Positions 49,521 to 59,601 of a DNA stretch of 64,000 nt are shown piece by piece. Below the pieces are notes generated by a model. It did no database searches. It saw only the letters and a program-made list of their open reading frames with translations, and was not told the origin of the DNA. The DNA is from Vibrio fluminensis (lineage in GTDB: Bacteria > Pseudomonadota > Gammaproteobacteria > Enterobacterales > Vibrionaceae): assembly GCF_015278125.1 (NCBI RefSeq), contig NZ_JADILO010000006.1, positions 107,215 to 171,214 of the forward strand, written 5' to 3'. Each line of letters begins with the position of its first letter. Position 1 is the stretch's first letter. The position numbers were made by a program, and so were the translations under genes.

Positions 49521-50081
49521 TTATTGCTGCGCTGATTCTAGGCGACGAATCAGTTTCGCTGGCGTGCCACCATAGAGACAATCGGGCTCTACGTCCTTAG
49601 TGACTACCGAGTTAGCCGCAATGACTGAGCGAGCACCAATGGTCACGCCTTGGTTAATCACTACGTTGCCACCAATCCAAACATCATCTTCGACCACAAT
49701 TGGCTTGCAGAATGTTTCCCAGTTACGGCGGCTCATATAATCCAATGAGTGCCCCGCAGTATAAAATTGGGCATTCGGTCCAATCAGTACATGATTCCCA
49801 ATGGTAATTGGCGCGCCATCTAAGAATGTCGCATTCATATTGATAAAGGTTTTTGCACCAATCTTAATCGTTTGGCCAAACTCGCATGAGAACGGTGAGC
49901 GAATAATACTGCCTCGACCATACTGAGCAAACAGTGCTTGATAGAGTACTTCACGGCTGTCCTCAGCGGTGGCTTTGTTCAAATCCGCCAATAACAGCGC
50001 GGCGCGATCACGAATTTGATTAATAGACTCATCACCACCATCAAATGCCAAACCCGCTATCATCTTTTCAAATTCGGTCAT
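49521..50081 (-). CDS. Maltose/galactoside O-acetyltransferase-like protein
   Basis: The 186-residue left-handed beta-helix protein has hexapeptide repeats (PITIGNHVLIGPNAQFYTAGH, DDVWIGGNVVINQGVTIGARSVI) and the catalytic histidine in FYTAGHSLD. Its N-terminal Mac domain is typical of LacA/Maa enzymes, which transfer acetyl from acetyl-CoA to sugars. I use the ATG at 50081 with AGGA eight bases upstream. It stands alone before serS. Confidence 0.9.
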   Translation of the reverse strand: MTEFEKMIAGLAFDGGDESINQIRDRAALLLADLNKATAEDSREVLYQALFAQYGRGSIIRSPFSCEFGQTIKIGAKTFINMNATFLDGAPITIGNHVLIGPNAQFYTAGHSLDYMSRRNWETFCKPIVVEDDVWIGGNVVINQGVTIGARSVIAANSVVTKDVEPDCLYGGTPAKLIRRLESAQQ

Positions 50082-50144
50082 ATTTTCTTTCCTGCGTACA
50101 ATCACACGCTAAATAACACAACTAACAATATTAGAACCAAGCTA

Positions 50145-50173
50145 CAAAAAAACCGGCTCGCAAGCCGGTTTTC
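50145..50173 (-). terminator. Terminator of serS
   Basis: AAAACCGGCT and AGCCGGTTTT around a CGCA loop, with T on the minus-strand side. Confidence 0.88.
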
Positions 50174-50191
50174 AAATTCATTTGTCGCTGA

Positions 50192-51556
<1,365 letters not shown>

Positions 51557-51592
51557 CTAAATAATTAACCGAACAAATGTATCCAAAATTCA

Positions 51593-52942
51593 CTACTTTT
51601 CATAGCGCTTTTGTGGGCTATTTGCGTCTAAATTAGCCAAGTAATCTAACTTTTCACCAATTTTAACTTCTAGCCCGCGATTAGACGGTTGATAGTAACG
51701 GGTTGCTAACATTTCTGGCGGTAGATATTGCTCACCAGCAGCATACGCACCAGGTTCATCATGAGCGTAACGATAGCCTTCACCATACCCCAAATCTTTC
51801 ATTAAGTTGGTCGGTGCATTGCGCAGATGATGAGGCACTTCATATTCGGGTAAGTTATGCGCATCCGTCAGTGCTTGCTTCCAAGCGGTATAGACAGCAT
51901 TACTTTTGGGCGCGCAAGCAAGATAAACAATAGCTTGGGCAATCGCTCGCTCCCCTTCTGCAGGCCCTACGCGTGTAAAACAATCCCATGCCGATAATGC
52001 CACCTGCATCGCTCGCGGATCAGCATTGCCGACATCTTCCGATGCAATGGCCAGCAAGCGACGTGCGATATAAAGCGGATCACAACCCGCGGCAATCATG
52101 CGCGCCGCCCAATAAAGCGCGGCATCCGGATTGGAACCTCGGATCGATTTGTGCACCGCGGAAATTAGGTCATACCAAATGTCGCCTTTGTTATCAAAGC
52201 GCGAGACCTTCTCGCCGGCGACTTCCGCTAACAATTGCAAAGTGATTTGCTTTTCACCCTGCGCATTGTCTTCTGCCATATCGTAAAGCAGTTCAAGGTA
52301 GTTAAGTGACATGCGCGCGTCGCCATTCACTAACTCAGCTAAACGATCGAGCACATTGTCGACAAACTGAGCGGCAACATTACCCAAACCACGCTCTTTA
52401 TCATTGATCGCTTGTTGCAATGCTTGTTGGATATCTGCGGTTGCTAAAGAGGTTAGCTTGTACACGCGAGCGCGTGACAACAGTGCATTATTAAGCTCAA
52501 AAGACGGGTTTTCTGTCGTCGCACCAATAAAGGTGACCGTACCATCTTCAATGTGTGGCAAAAACGCATCCTGCTGAGATTTATTAAAGCGATGCACCTC
52601 ATCGACAAACAAAATCGTGCGTCGACCAGCTAACTTATTCTCGCGCGCACGCTCAATCGCTGCACGGATCTCTTTCACCCCAGATGTTACCGCAGACACT
52701 CGTTCGACTTCCGCGTTTGCGTAATTCGCCGCCACTTCCGCGAGGGTGGTTTTACCGGTACCCGGCGGCCCCCACAAGATCATCGAGTGAATATGTCCCG
52801 CTTCTAACGCACGGCGTAACGGCTTCCCTTCACCGAGAATATGTTGCTGACCAATATATTGGTCTAGCGTTTGTGGGCGCATTCTAGCAGCGAGGGGACG
52901 AAAATCTTCGTCCCCTGCAAAATCAAACGAGTAATTACTCAC
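51593..52942 (-). CDS. rarA: Replication-associated recombination protein RarA (MgsA)
   Basis: The 449-residue AAA+ ATPase resembles Mgs1/WRNIP1. It has Walker [16 protein letters not shown] (about residue 57), Walker [17 protein letters not shown] and sensor 1 [15 protein letters not shown]-terminal region around [21 protein letters not shown] marks RarA. It acts at stalled forks with the clamp loader and SSB. It starts at a GTG three bases after the lolA stop, and its ribosome site (AAGGA) is in the last codons of lolA, so translation is coupled. Confidence 0.95.
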   Translation of the reverse strand: MSNYSFDFAGDEDFRPLAARMRPQTLDQYIGQQHILGEGKPLRRALEAGHIHSMILWGPPGTGKTTLAEVAANYANAEVERVSAVTSGVKEIRAAIERARENKLAGRRTILFVDEVHRFNKSQQDAFLPHIEDGTVTFIGATTENPSFELNNALLSRARVYKLTSLATADIQQALQQAINDKERGLGNVAAQFVDNVLDRLAELVNGDARMSLNYLELLYDMAEDNAQGEKQITLQLLAEVAGEKVSRFDNKGDIWYDLISAVHKSIRGSNPDAALYWAARMIAAGCDPLYIARRLLAIASEDVGNADPRAMQVALSAWDCFTRVGPAEGERAIAQAIVYLACAPKSNAVYTAWKQALTDAHNLPEYEVPHHLRNAPTNLMKDLGYGEGYRYAHDEPGAYAAGEQYLPPEMLATRYYQPSNRGLEVKIGEKLDYLANLDANSPQKRYEK

Positions 52943-52945
52943 TTG

Positions 52946-53542
52946 TTAATTCCTTTGGTCATCAACCTCTACACCTTCAGGAATAATAAAGGTGAAGCGA
53001 TTAGCCTTTGGTTTACTTAAATCAATATTAGAGAAGGTAAAGGCACTTGTTTGACCATCTTGTTCAATCACACTAAAGCCTTTCACCGCACCTTTATCGT
53101 TGATCTCTAATTTAAACTGACCTTGATTGCTATCAACCGCTGTTGGCGTCAAGGTAAAGATGTCACCTTGCTGCACCACATTGTAGTTATCCCAATCGCT
53201 AGCACGGTTGCGAGTCAGCAAAACAAATGGCGTTTGCTCTGTCGCTTGCTCCTGCCAGTAAATACTTACTTGCTCAATAAACGGGCTGTAGTACCACAAG
53301 GTTTTGCCATCTGAAACCAGCACATTCTCATCCGGTAGTGTAGTCGTCCAGCGGAACAGACTCGGGCGAGCGATCTCGACCTCACCTTGGCCTTCCATTA
53401 CCACATCACCTTCTGGGCTAGTGACACGTTGTGCAAAATCGGCACTGAAGCCTTCTGTTTGCTGCAAACGCTCGCTCAGTTCTTGTTGAGGAGAAGCCCA
53501 AACTGAAAAACTCGCCAAAAGTAGTAATAGTGCTTTTTTCAT
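52946..53542 (-). CDS. lolA: Periplasmic lipoprotein carrier LolA
   Basis: The 198-residue protein has a Sec signal ([16 protein letters not shown], cleavage before SPQQ). The mature barrel contains [36 protein letters not shown] and [15 protein letters not shown], all typical of LolA. It carries lipoproteins from LolCDE to LolB. It is followed by rarA and serS. FtsK, which precedes it in E. coli, is not here. Confidence 0.95.
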   Translation of the reverse strand: MKKALLLLLASFSVWASPQQELSERLQQTEGFSADFAQRVTSPEGDVVMEGQGEVEIARPSLFRWTTTLPDENVLVSDGKTLWYYSPFIEQVSIYWQEQATEQTPFVLLTRNRASDWDNYNVVQQGDIFTLTPTAVDSNQGQFKLEINDKGAVKGFSVIEQDGQTSAFTFSNIDLSKPKANRFTFIIPEGVEVDDQRN

Positions 53543-53630
53543 TAATTTTGTTCCTGAATCTGTTCGATGATGACTTTATATCTTGTTATCTAAGAGGTTA
53601 TGACCGAGCAAAGTCAACTTAGTTGCAGAG

Positions 53631-54245
53631 CTACTTTCCGCAACACTGTTTAAATTTCTTGCCGCTGCCACAAGTACAAGGGTCATTACGCCCAACTTCT
53701 TTATATGGGTTAACACTTTGACCTTTTGCACCAACTAAAGCTTCATCAGCCGCTTGAGCCACTTCATTGATCATCAAATCTAACTGTTCAATAAAATCTG
53801 CCAGAGATGGAGGCGTCTCAATGCCCGCTTGCTGCATTTCAGTGCGCGTCTGCTCTTCATCAATAGCCAACATAAACGTCGTCAACATGGCATGCAGCAT
53901 GCGCAACGTGCCATCACTAATATTGGTCTCTAGCCACTGATTTTCAATCGTTGGCCATAGCGACATGAAGCCTTCTGCAAAATCCGCTAAGTTTTCAGCT
54001 TGGTTGTCACCGGCAACTAAATCAAGCAATGAGTATTCATTGCGTTTTAAAAAGCTGTATTGGTGATTAATTTGTCCAACCACTCGCTTATTTAGCTGCT
54101 CAGCATTATCACCAAACACTTGCTCTAGCCATTCTTCTGGCTGCAAAGGTTTCGTCGCCATATTAGCAGCGAGGGTAACCCCTTCAATAAACAACTGAGA
54201 TTCTTGGCATTGTGTGTCAGTTAAAGCAATAAGTTGGTAATTCAT
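53631..54245 (-). CDS. YecA/UPF0149-family protein with C-terminal SEC-C zinc motif
   Basis: The 204-residue acidic protein has a helical UPF0149-like body (about residues 10-165; FIEGVTLAANMATKPLQPEEW and NLADFAEGFMSLWP). Its C-terminal SEC-C motif VGRNDPCTCGSGKKFKQCC (Cys ligands near 193-202) matches the tail of SecA. Such proteins (YecA in E. coli) bind zinc or iron and associate with ribosomes. It has its own promoter region and no operon partners. Confidence 0.87.
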   Translation of the reverse strand: MNYQLIALTDTQCQESQLFIEGVTLAANMATKPLQPEEWLEQVFGDNAEQLNKRVVGQINHQYSFLKRNEYSLLDLVAGDNQAENLADFAEGFMSLWPTIENQWLETNISDGTLRMLHAMLTTFMLAIDEEQTRTEMQQAGIETPPSLADFIEQLDLMINEVAQAADEALVGAKGQSVNPYKEVGRNDPCTCGSGKKFKQCCGK

Positions 54246-54499
54246 GTCGCAATCTATCTAAAAAATTAAGGCACGGATTATACCCCGACAAAGGTTTGGG
54301 GTCACTGACAATACCGAGCAATGAATTCGACTCTTATGTTACAGCGCCTGCACCTAGCGAATTTCAGACTAACACTTTGTTAATGAATTCAATATGAATC
54401 TGCAAAATTGACACAAATATCACTGTGATGTGCGTCGCAATTGCTGCATAATCAACCAAGAAACATTTACTTACATTTACTTGTTGCTGATTAGATACT

Positions 54500-55033
54500 A
54501 TGAAAAACAATAAAAATTTTGGTTTTACTTTAATCGAGCTCGTCGTTGTTATCGTGATCTTAGCGCTATTAGCGATTGTCGCGATGCCAAGGTTTATGAG
54601 CTATCAGCGTGACGCGCACGAAGCTCGTGCCGATGCGGCATTTTCAAGTTTTATCAATGCCGTTCAGATGTATCACTCAAAGTGGTTAACTGAAGGAGAG
54701 CCCACTGGCGTAGTTGACTACGCGACAGGCAATATCTACCCATCAGTGGCTGGCTACCCATTAACTCTGCGATCAGGGAATAAACCTGACCATCTAGAAG
54801 GTGATGACTGCATTGATTTGTGGCGCTCACTGCTCAATACCGATCTAACCGTTGACCGACACGGCACGCAAGTATACGGTCGCGAAGCCAATATCATCAC
54901 TTGGTACACTGGTGAACAGCAATGCTATTATCATTACACCGATGGATATGAGGTTGGTGAAAAGTTGCCTACCTTGTACTACGACCCAAAAACAGGGCTA
55001 TTTAACAAGGTCGTTGAAAAACCTTTTTCCTAG
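54500..55033 (+). CDS. Orphan type IV pilin-like protein
   Basis: The 177-residue protein has a class III (prepilin) signal: short basic leader MKNNKNFG, then FTLIELVVVIVILALLAIVAM with the Phe+1 and Glu+5 residues needed for PilD cleavage and methylation. The globular part contains a C-terminal cysteine pair (GDDCIDL and GEQQCYYHY). It looks like a minor pilin or pseudopilin but is not next to any secretion or pilus genes. The following 36 bases end in a terminator that overlaps the dusC ribosome site. Confidence 0.88.
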   Translation: MKNNKNFGFTLIELVVVIVILALLAIVAMPRFMSYQRDAHEARADAAFSSFINAVQMYHSKWLTEGEPTGVVDYATGNIYPSVAGYPLTLRSGNKPDHLEGDDCIDLWRSLLNTDLTVDRHGTQVYGREANIITWYTGEQQCYYHYTDGYEVGEKLPTLYYDPKTGLFNKVVEKPFS

Positions 55034-55068
55034 CATTCGTGACATTTGTCGCCCATCGCTCTAAAATC

Positions 55069-55095
55069 ACGCCTCCCTAATTGGAGGCGTTTTTT
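55069..55095 (+). terminator. Terminator hairpin overlapping the dusC ribosome binding site
   Basis: ACGCCTCC (55069-55076), a six-base loop and GGAGGCGT (55083-55090) are followed by TTTTT up to the ATG at 55096. The GGAGG of the 3' arm is the only ribosome site for dusC. Confidence 0.85.
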
Positions 55096-56049
55096 ATGCG
55101 AGTAGTTTTGGGCCCTATGGAGGGCGTTTTAGATCACCTAATGCGTGAGATCCTTACAGACATCAATGACTACGACTTGTGTGTCACTGAGTTTGTGCGC
55201 GTGGTCGATCAACGTTTACCAGAACACGTATTTAAACGTCTTTGCCCTGAGCTCGACCAAGGTTCTCAAACCAAGTCAGGTGTACCTGTACACGTGCAAT
55301 TGCTTGGTCAAGATCCACACTGGATGGCAGAAAACGCGGTAATGGCAGCTGAGCTGGGCGCGAGAGGCATCGACCTTAACTTTGGTTGCCCGGCAAAACT
55401 GGTGAATAAGAGCAAAGGTGGCGCGGCGCTATTGCAACACCCTGAATTAATTCATCGCGTCGTCAAAGCGTGCCGTGATGCAGTCGATGATACGATTCCA
55501 GTAACAGCGAAAATTCGCCTTGGCTGGGAAAACCCAGATGACTGTTTTGAAATCGTAAGTGCTATCGAATCAGCAGGTGCCAATGAGCTGACGGTTCACG
55601 CTCGCACTAAAGAAGGCGGTTACAAGGCAAGTGAAATCAAATGGGATTACATCAACCAAATTCGCCAACGCAGTTCCATTCCACTCATCGCCAACGGTGA
55701 GATTTGGAATTATCAAGATGGTCAGAACTGCATTGCCACGACTGGCGTCGATTCACTGATGGTATGTCGCGGCGCATTCAATGTGCCAAACCTTGGCAAT
55801 GTGGTGAAACATAATGCTACTGTGATGCCATGGTCAGAAGTCGTTGAATTGATGCTGGTCTACTCTCAGTACGAAATCAAAGGCGACAAAGGGCTCTACT
55901 ACCCGAACCGCATTAAACAATGGTTCGCCTATTTGCGTAACCAATACCCTGAAGCTGCCGAGTTGTTCCGTGAAATTCGCACCTTCAATAAAGCTGCGCC
56001 GATCGTTGAGCATCTGCACCGCTACCGTGATGCATTGCAAGCAGCCTAA
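55096..56049 (+). CDS. dusC: tRNA-dihydrouridine(16) synthase DusC
   Basis: The 317-residue flavoenzyme reduces U16 in tRNA. It starts MRVVLGPMEGVLDHLMREIL. The catalytic cysteine is in LNFGCPAKLVNKSKGGAALL, followed by VTAKIRLGW, ELTVHARTKEGGYK and IANGEIWN. The N-terminal GPMEGVLDHLM and the ~315-residue length fit DusC rather than DusA or DusB. I start at 55096; the frame open from the TTG at 55081 contains the ribosome site itself. Confidence 0.94.
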   Translation: MRVVLGPMEGVLDHLMREILTDINDYDLCVTEFVRVVDQRLPEHVFKRLCPELDQGSQTKSGVPVHVQLLGQDPHWMAENAVMAAELGARGIDLNFGCPAKLVNKSKGGAALLQHPELIHRVVKACRDAVDDTIPVTAKIRLGWENPDDCFEIVSAIESAGANELTVHARTKEGGYKASEIKWDYINQIRQRSSIPLIANGEIWNYQDGQNCIATTGVDSLMVCRGAFNVPNLGNVVKHNATVMPWSEVVELMLVYSQYEIKGDKGLYYPNRIKQWFAYLRNQYPEAAELFREIRTFNKAAPIVEHLHRYRDALQAA

Positions 56050-56068
56050 AACTTGCGAATAAAGTAAT

Positions 56069-56109
56069 AATAAAAAGCGACGATTGTGAATCAAACGCCG
56101 CTTTTTATT
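56069..56109. terminator. Bidirectional terminator between dusC and the DUF6506-like gene
   Basis: AATAAAAAGCG (56069-56079) and CGCTTTTTATT (56099-56109) form a long stem with A/T tracts on both sides, overlapping the stop codon of the minus-strand gene. Confidence 0.75.
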
Positions 56110-56416
56110 GCTTTCTACTCTTAGAAAGTACGCTATCCAGCTTACGTTGTTCGTCTTCATCGAAGCGGACATACCCAATCGGTACATCGGTAGCTAACGC
56201 TGCAACAATATACTCAGCACTCTCTTTGCCAAAACCACCGCATAACTCAATCACTTCAATACCATCGGCAATCATTTGATTAGCGACGGCTATTGCATCC
56301 TCATCACTAGTGACTCCTACCATATTGGTGGAAAAACCAGTTGTTGCCATATTACTGCTATCAGAAAGATAATCATAACCTTCGGCTTTAACGATAAAGC
56401 CGTAACGTTGAAACAT
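56105..56416 (-). CDS. DUF6506-like protein with a nine-G tract at its start
   Basis: The 103-residue product starts MFQRYGFIVKAEGYDY. It contains STNMVGVTSDEDAIAVANQM, VIELCGGFGKES and VPIGYVRFDEDEQRKLD, matching the small DUF6506 family of unknown function. The region just before the ATG reads AGAA followed by nine G and then ATG, so the ribosome site is part of a homopolymer. A longer frame from 56470 would read through the G run. No obvious partner gene. Confidence 0.72.
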   Translation of the reverse strand: MFQRYGFIVKAEGYDYLSDSSNMATTGFSTNMVGVTSDEDAIAVANQMIADGIEVIELCGGFGKESAEYIVAALATDVPIGYVRFDEDEQRKLDSVLSKSRKQ

Positions 56417-56425
56417 CCCCCCCCC
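56417..56425 (-). repeat. Nine-base poly-G tract at a start codon
   Basis: Nine consecutive C on the plus strand (G on the minus strand) end one base before the ATG of the DUF6506-like gene. Confidence 0.95.
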
Positions 56426-56499
56426 TTCTAAACTATGTTCGACAAAAACCGTTTGTGGTGACAAAATCAACCGACAAACGGCGGCATATGTTACGGCAA

Positions 56500-57294
56500 T
56501 CAGTTTAGCAGCAGACTGTCATCAGCCAACTCTTCCCCACGCACTTTAGAGAACATCTCTAACAAATCAGGCACGCCCATATTGGTCCGTTGTTCGCCGG
56601 CGACATCAAGGACAATCTCACCTTGGTGCAACATCACCGTACGGTCGCCACAAGCTAACGCATCTTTCATTGAGTGAGTGACCATCATCACCGTGAGATT
56701 GAACTCTTTCACAATTCGTTTAGTCAGATCGATGATAAAGGCTGCCATTCTAGGGTCGAGCGCGGCTGTATGCTCATCAAGCAGCAGTAACTTACTTTCT
56801 GAAAGCGTCGCCATCACCAAACTTACCGCTTGACGTTGTCCGCCAGACAATAAGCCAATGTTGTCACCCAAACGATCTTCTAGACCTAAGCCAAGAATAC
56901 TGATGCGTTCTTGAAATAACTTACGACGATTAGAGGAAAGTGAATGACTCCAACCACGACGCTTACCACGCATGTAAGCCAATGCCATGTTCTCTTCAAT
57001 GGTTAAATCACCGCAAGTACCCGCAAGTGGGTCCTGAAACACCCTTGCACATTGCGTTGCTCGCTGGGCGACGGTTTGTTTAGTCACATCTTGTTCGTCA
57101 ATCAGTACTCGCCCGCCGACCATAGGGGTTTCTCCCGTCACGGCACCTAATAGTGTCGATTTACCGGCACCATTAGAGCCAATCACGGTTAGAAACTGAT
57201 GCTCTGGCACTTCCAAATGAACACCTTTTAGTGCTCGATTCTCCAAGATCGTACCGGGGTTAAAGGTCACTTGAATATCTTCTAACCGAATCAT
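56500..57294 (-). CDS. ABC transporter ATP-binding protein
   Basis: The 264-residue ATPase has Walker A IGSNGAGKSTLLG, the Q-loop region VFQDPLAGTC, signature LLSGGQRQAVSLVMA, Walker B LLLLDEHTAALDP and switch histidine MMVTHSMKDA. It overlaps the permease gene by four bases and forms an operon with it and the substrate-binding gene, the layout of the TrpXYZ/DUF534-type importers. The substrate is not known from sequence. Confidence 0.93.
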   Translation of the reverse strand: MIRLEDIQVTFNPGTILENRALKGVHLEVPEHQFLTVIGSNGAGKSTLLGAVTGETPMVGGRVLIDEQDVTKQTVAQRATQCARVFQDPLAGTCGDLTIEENMALAYMRGKRRGWSHSLSSNRRKLFQERISILGLGLEDRLGDNIGLLSGGQRQAVSLVMATLSESKLLLLDEHTAALDPRMAAFIIDLTKRIVKEFNLTVMMVTHSMKDALACGDRTVMLHQGEIVLDVAGEQRTNMGVPDLLEMFSKVRGEELADDSLLLN

Positions 57295-58238
57295 ACCGCT
57301 TCTCCTGATCCTTTATTTTGGCTACTACTCTGACGATTTGAGGCGTTTGCCTTAATCGGCTTTTTTGCTCTAAGGTGACTCCTCACTTTTGGCGCAATCA
57401 GCGCAAACGCGACCAAGACGGCGGTGACTAAATTCAAGTCTGAGGCTTGCAGACCAAACATTCCGGTACTGAGCGCAAACGCTACTGCGAGACGATACAG
57501 CACTGACCCCACGATAACCGCCACGACGGCCACCCAGATCTTACGACCAGGAATCAAGGTTTGACCTAAGATAACCGCTGCAAGGCCAACTACTATGGTC
57601 CCTACCCCAGAGGTCACATCGGCAAAACTATTGGTTTGCGCAAATAGCGCTCCAGCAAAGCCAACAAATCCATTGGATAAAGCCAAGCCAAAATAGGTAT
57701 AGAAGGAAGTACTCGCGCCCTGCGCCGAAACCATGCGCGCATTAACACCTGTGGCACGTAAGCCTAAACCAAAGTCACTGTTAAGTAGGCGCACCACAAA
57801 CCAAGCGGAAATCAGCACCAATACCCCAACCACTAGCGGACGAATAAATACCGGGTCACCTAAAGTTTCAAAGGGGGTTAGGATGGTTTCTTCGCCAAGC
57901 AACGCCATATTGGGGCGCCCCATAATACGAATATTGATAGAAAATGCCGCGATCATGGTGAGAATTGAGGCTAAAAGGTGCAATATTCCACATTTTACTG
58001 CAAGAAACGCCGTTACCCAGCCCGTCATTGCGCCAGCAATAATTGCCATGCCAGTGGCGACCCAAGGGTCAATACCTGCAACAATCGCAGTCGCAGCAAC
58101 CGCAGCACCCATGGGGAAACTCCCATCGACGCTCAAATCAGGAAAATCAAGTACGCGAAACGTTAGGTATACACCCAACGCGACCAAGCCATAAACCAGA
58201 CCTATCTCAAGCGCACCGAAAAAAGCAAAAGCAGACAT
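57291..58238 (-). CDS. ABC transporter permease
   Basis: The 315-residue protein has about eight hydrophobic segments. It starts FAFFGALEIGLVYGLVALGVYLTFRVLDFPDLSVDGSFPMGAAV, characteristic of the branched-chain amino-acid-like permease family that pairs with DUF534-type binding proteins. GATGVNARMVSAQGAS-like sequence (residues about 165-185) is the cytoplasmic loop that contacts the ATPase. The C-terminus is basic (KVRSHLRAKKPIKANA) and cytoplasmic. Confidence 0.9.
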   Translation of the reverse strand: MSAFAFFGALEIGLVYGLVALGVYLTFRVLDFPDLSVDGSFPMGAAVAATAIVAGIDPWVATGMAIIAGAMTGWVTAFLAVKCGILHLLASILTMIAAFSINIRIMGRPNMALLGEETILTPFETLGDPVFIRPLVVGVLVLISAWFVVRLLNSDFGLGLRATGVNARMVSAQGASTSFYTYFGLALSNGFVGFAGALFAQTNSFADVTSGVGTIVVGLAAVILGQTLIPGRKIWVAVVAVIVGSVLYRLAVAFALSTGMFGLQASDLNLVTAVLVAFALIAPKVRSHLRAKKPIKANASNRQSSSQNKGSGEAV

Positions 58239-58302
58239 ACAAACTCCCTTTTCTGCTTAATAACTAGGCCAGCAGATACTGCCCTAGTTAACCGATGACA
58301 AC

Positions 58303-59271
58303 TTATTTAACGCTTTTAGTTGCGCGATCCAGTACGGATTGTGGGATTTCAATACCCAGCTTGTTGGCAGCACCAGTGTTTACCACTAAGTCGGAACCTT
58401 TAGCCACTTTAACGTCCAATGTGCCCGGCTGCTTGCCTTCAATAATTGCCGCTACATAGTCTGCCGTTTGCACACCTACTTGGTAGTAATCAAAACCTAA
58501 GCTTGCGATCGCCCCTTTTTCGACATAAGAAGTGGCACCACCAAGTACCGGAGTCTTCGCTTGGTTGGCAGCAACGATCATGCCCTCAATCGCACTGGCC
58601 ACTGTGTTATCCGTAGGCGCGTAAATCACATCCGATTTTGCAGCAATCGCTTGAGTGGCCGATTGCACATCAGCACTTTTCAGCGCAGTGGCCTCAACGA
58701 CTTCTAGACCTTGCTCTTTCGCATGTTGCTTGAGCAAATCAACTAAAGTCACAGCATTGGCTTCACCTGGATTGAACACCACACCAATTGATTTAGCATT
58801 AGGTAGGATTTCTTTAATCAGTTCGACGTGCTGTCCCACTGGCGACAGATCCGAAAGACCCGTTACGTTCTTACCAGGCTGATCCAATTGGCTCACTAGC
58901 TTGGCGCCAACCGGGTCGGTAACCGCCGTAAATACTACTGGAATATCGCGAGTTGCCGAGACCAATGCTTGCGCTGTCGGTGTCGCGATGCCAACTAAAA
59001 CGTCCGGTCTTTCACCCACATATTGACGCGCAATTTGAACGGCAATCGCTGGATTGCCTTGCGCAGTCTTATAATCAAACTCGAGATTTTTACCTTGTTC
59101 GTACCCTTTCGCCTTTAAGCCATCAACGAGACCTTGACGAGTCGCATCCAATGCTGGGTGTTCGACAATTTGAGAAACAGCCACTTTAGCTGTTTTCGCC
59201 ATAATGCTGTTGGAAGATAGTAGTGCTACACCTGCAAGAACGGCGGTTGCAATTGCTTTGCCTGCTTTCAT
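58303..59271 (-). CDS. ABC transporter substrate-binding protein (TrpX/DUF534 type)
   Basis: The 322-residue periplasmic protein has a Sec signal peptide (MKAGKAIATAVLAGVALLSS, cleavage near IMA-KT). The mature part has VSQIVEHPALDATRQGLVDG, VGIATPTAQALVSATRDIPVVFTAVTDPVGA and VLGGATSYVEKGAIASLGFDYYQ, the hallmarks of the ABC_sub_bind family. In streptococci a homologous system is linked to tryptophan uptake, but the substrate here is open. I start at 59271, with AAGGAG five bases upstream. Confidence 0.92.
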   Translation of the reverse strand: MKAGKAIATAVLAGVALLSSNSIMAKTAKVAVSQIVEHPALDATRQGLVDGLKAKGYEQGKNLEFDYKTAQGNPAIAVQIARQYVGERPDVLVGIATPTAQALVSATRDIPVVFTAVTDPVGAKLVSQLDQPGKNVTGLSDLSPVGQHVELIKEILPNAKSIGVVFNPGEANAVTLVDLLKQHAKEQGLEVVEATALKSADVQSATQAIAAKSDVIYAPTDNTVASAIEGMIVAANQAKTPVLGGATSYVEKGAIASLGFDYYQVGVQTADYVAAIIEGKQPGTLDVKVAKGSDLVVNTGAANKLGIEIPQSVLDRATKSVK

Positions 59272-59601
59272 CTTAACTCCTTGATTTAAGCAATGATGGG
59301 GGGATGTTGTGAGTTGCCTACGCCCTGTGGGCAACGGCTAGTTTTAATTTTTATACGTACACTTTTTGTGCACTTCGTCCATTATTACCAATTCGTAAAA
59401 CAAATGGGAAGTAGGTTTTAACATCAAAGCAACAAAAGCAGACTTGCAACAGAGAGGGGTGGAAAAGTAATAAACGTAGTTTTGTCATTCAGATGGGGAA
59501 TTACTCTAAATAGAAGCCGCACTATTGGTGAATAGAACCGAGATTTTGAACGCAGTAAGCGCATCTCACTACGCTTACTGCTAAAGAATTTATCTATCGA
59601 T
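59272..59601. other. Leader region of the ABC importer operon
   Basis: About 330 bases without a gene. A short inverted repeat GTTGCC (59313-59318) and GGCAAC (59330-59335) overlaps a competing pair GCCC/GGGC, so two alternative hairpins are possible in the importer leader. A second repeat, GTACAC/GTGCAC, lies near 59356-59372. Neither matches an operator I recognise. Confidence 0.45.

Noticed and set aside
52946..54245. Missing ftsK next to lolA as a deletion
   Set aside because: I recall ftsK and lolA being separate in Vibrio, so the E. coli order is not the right reference.
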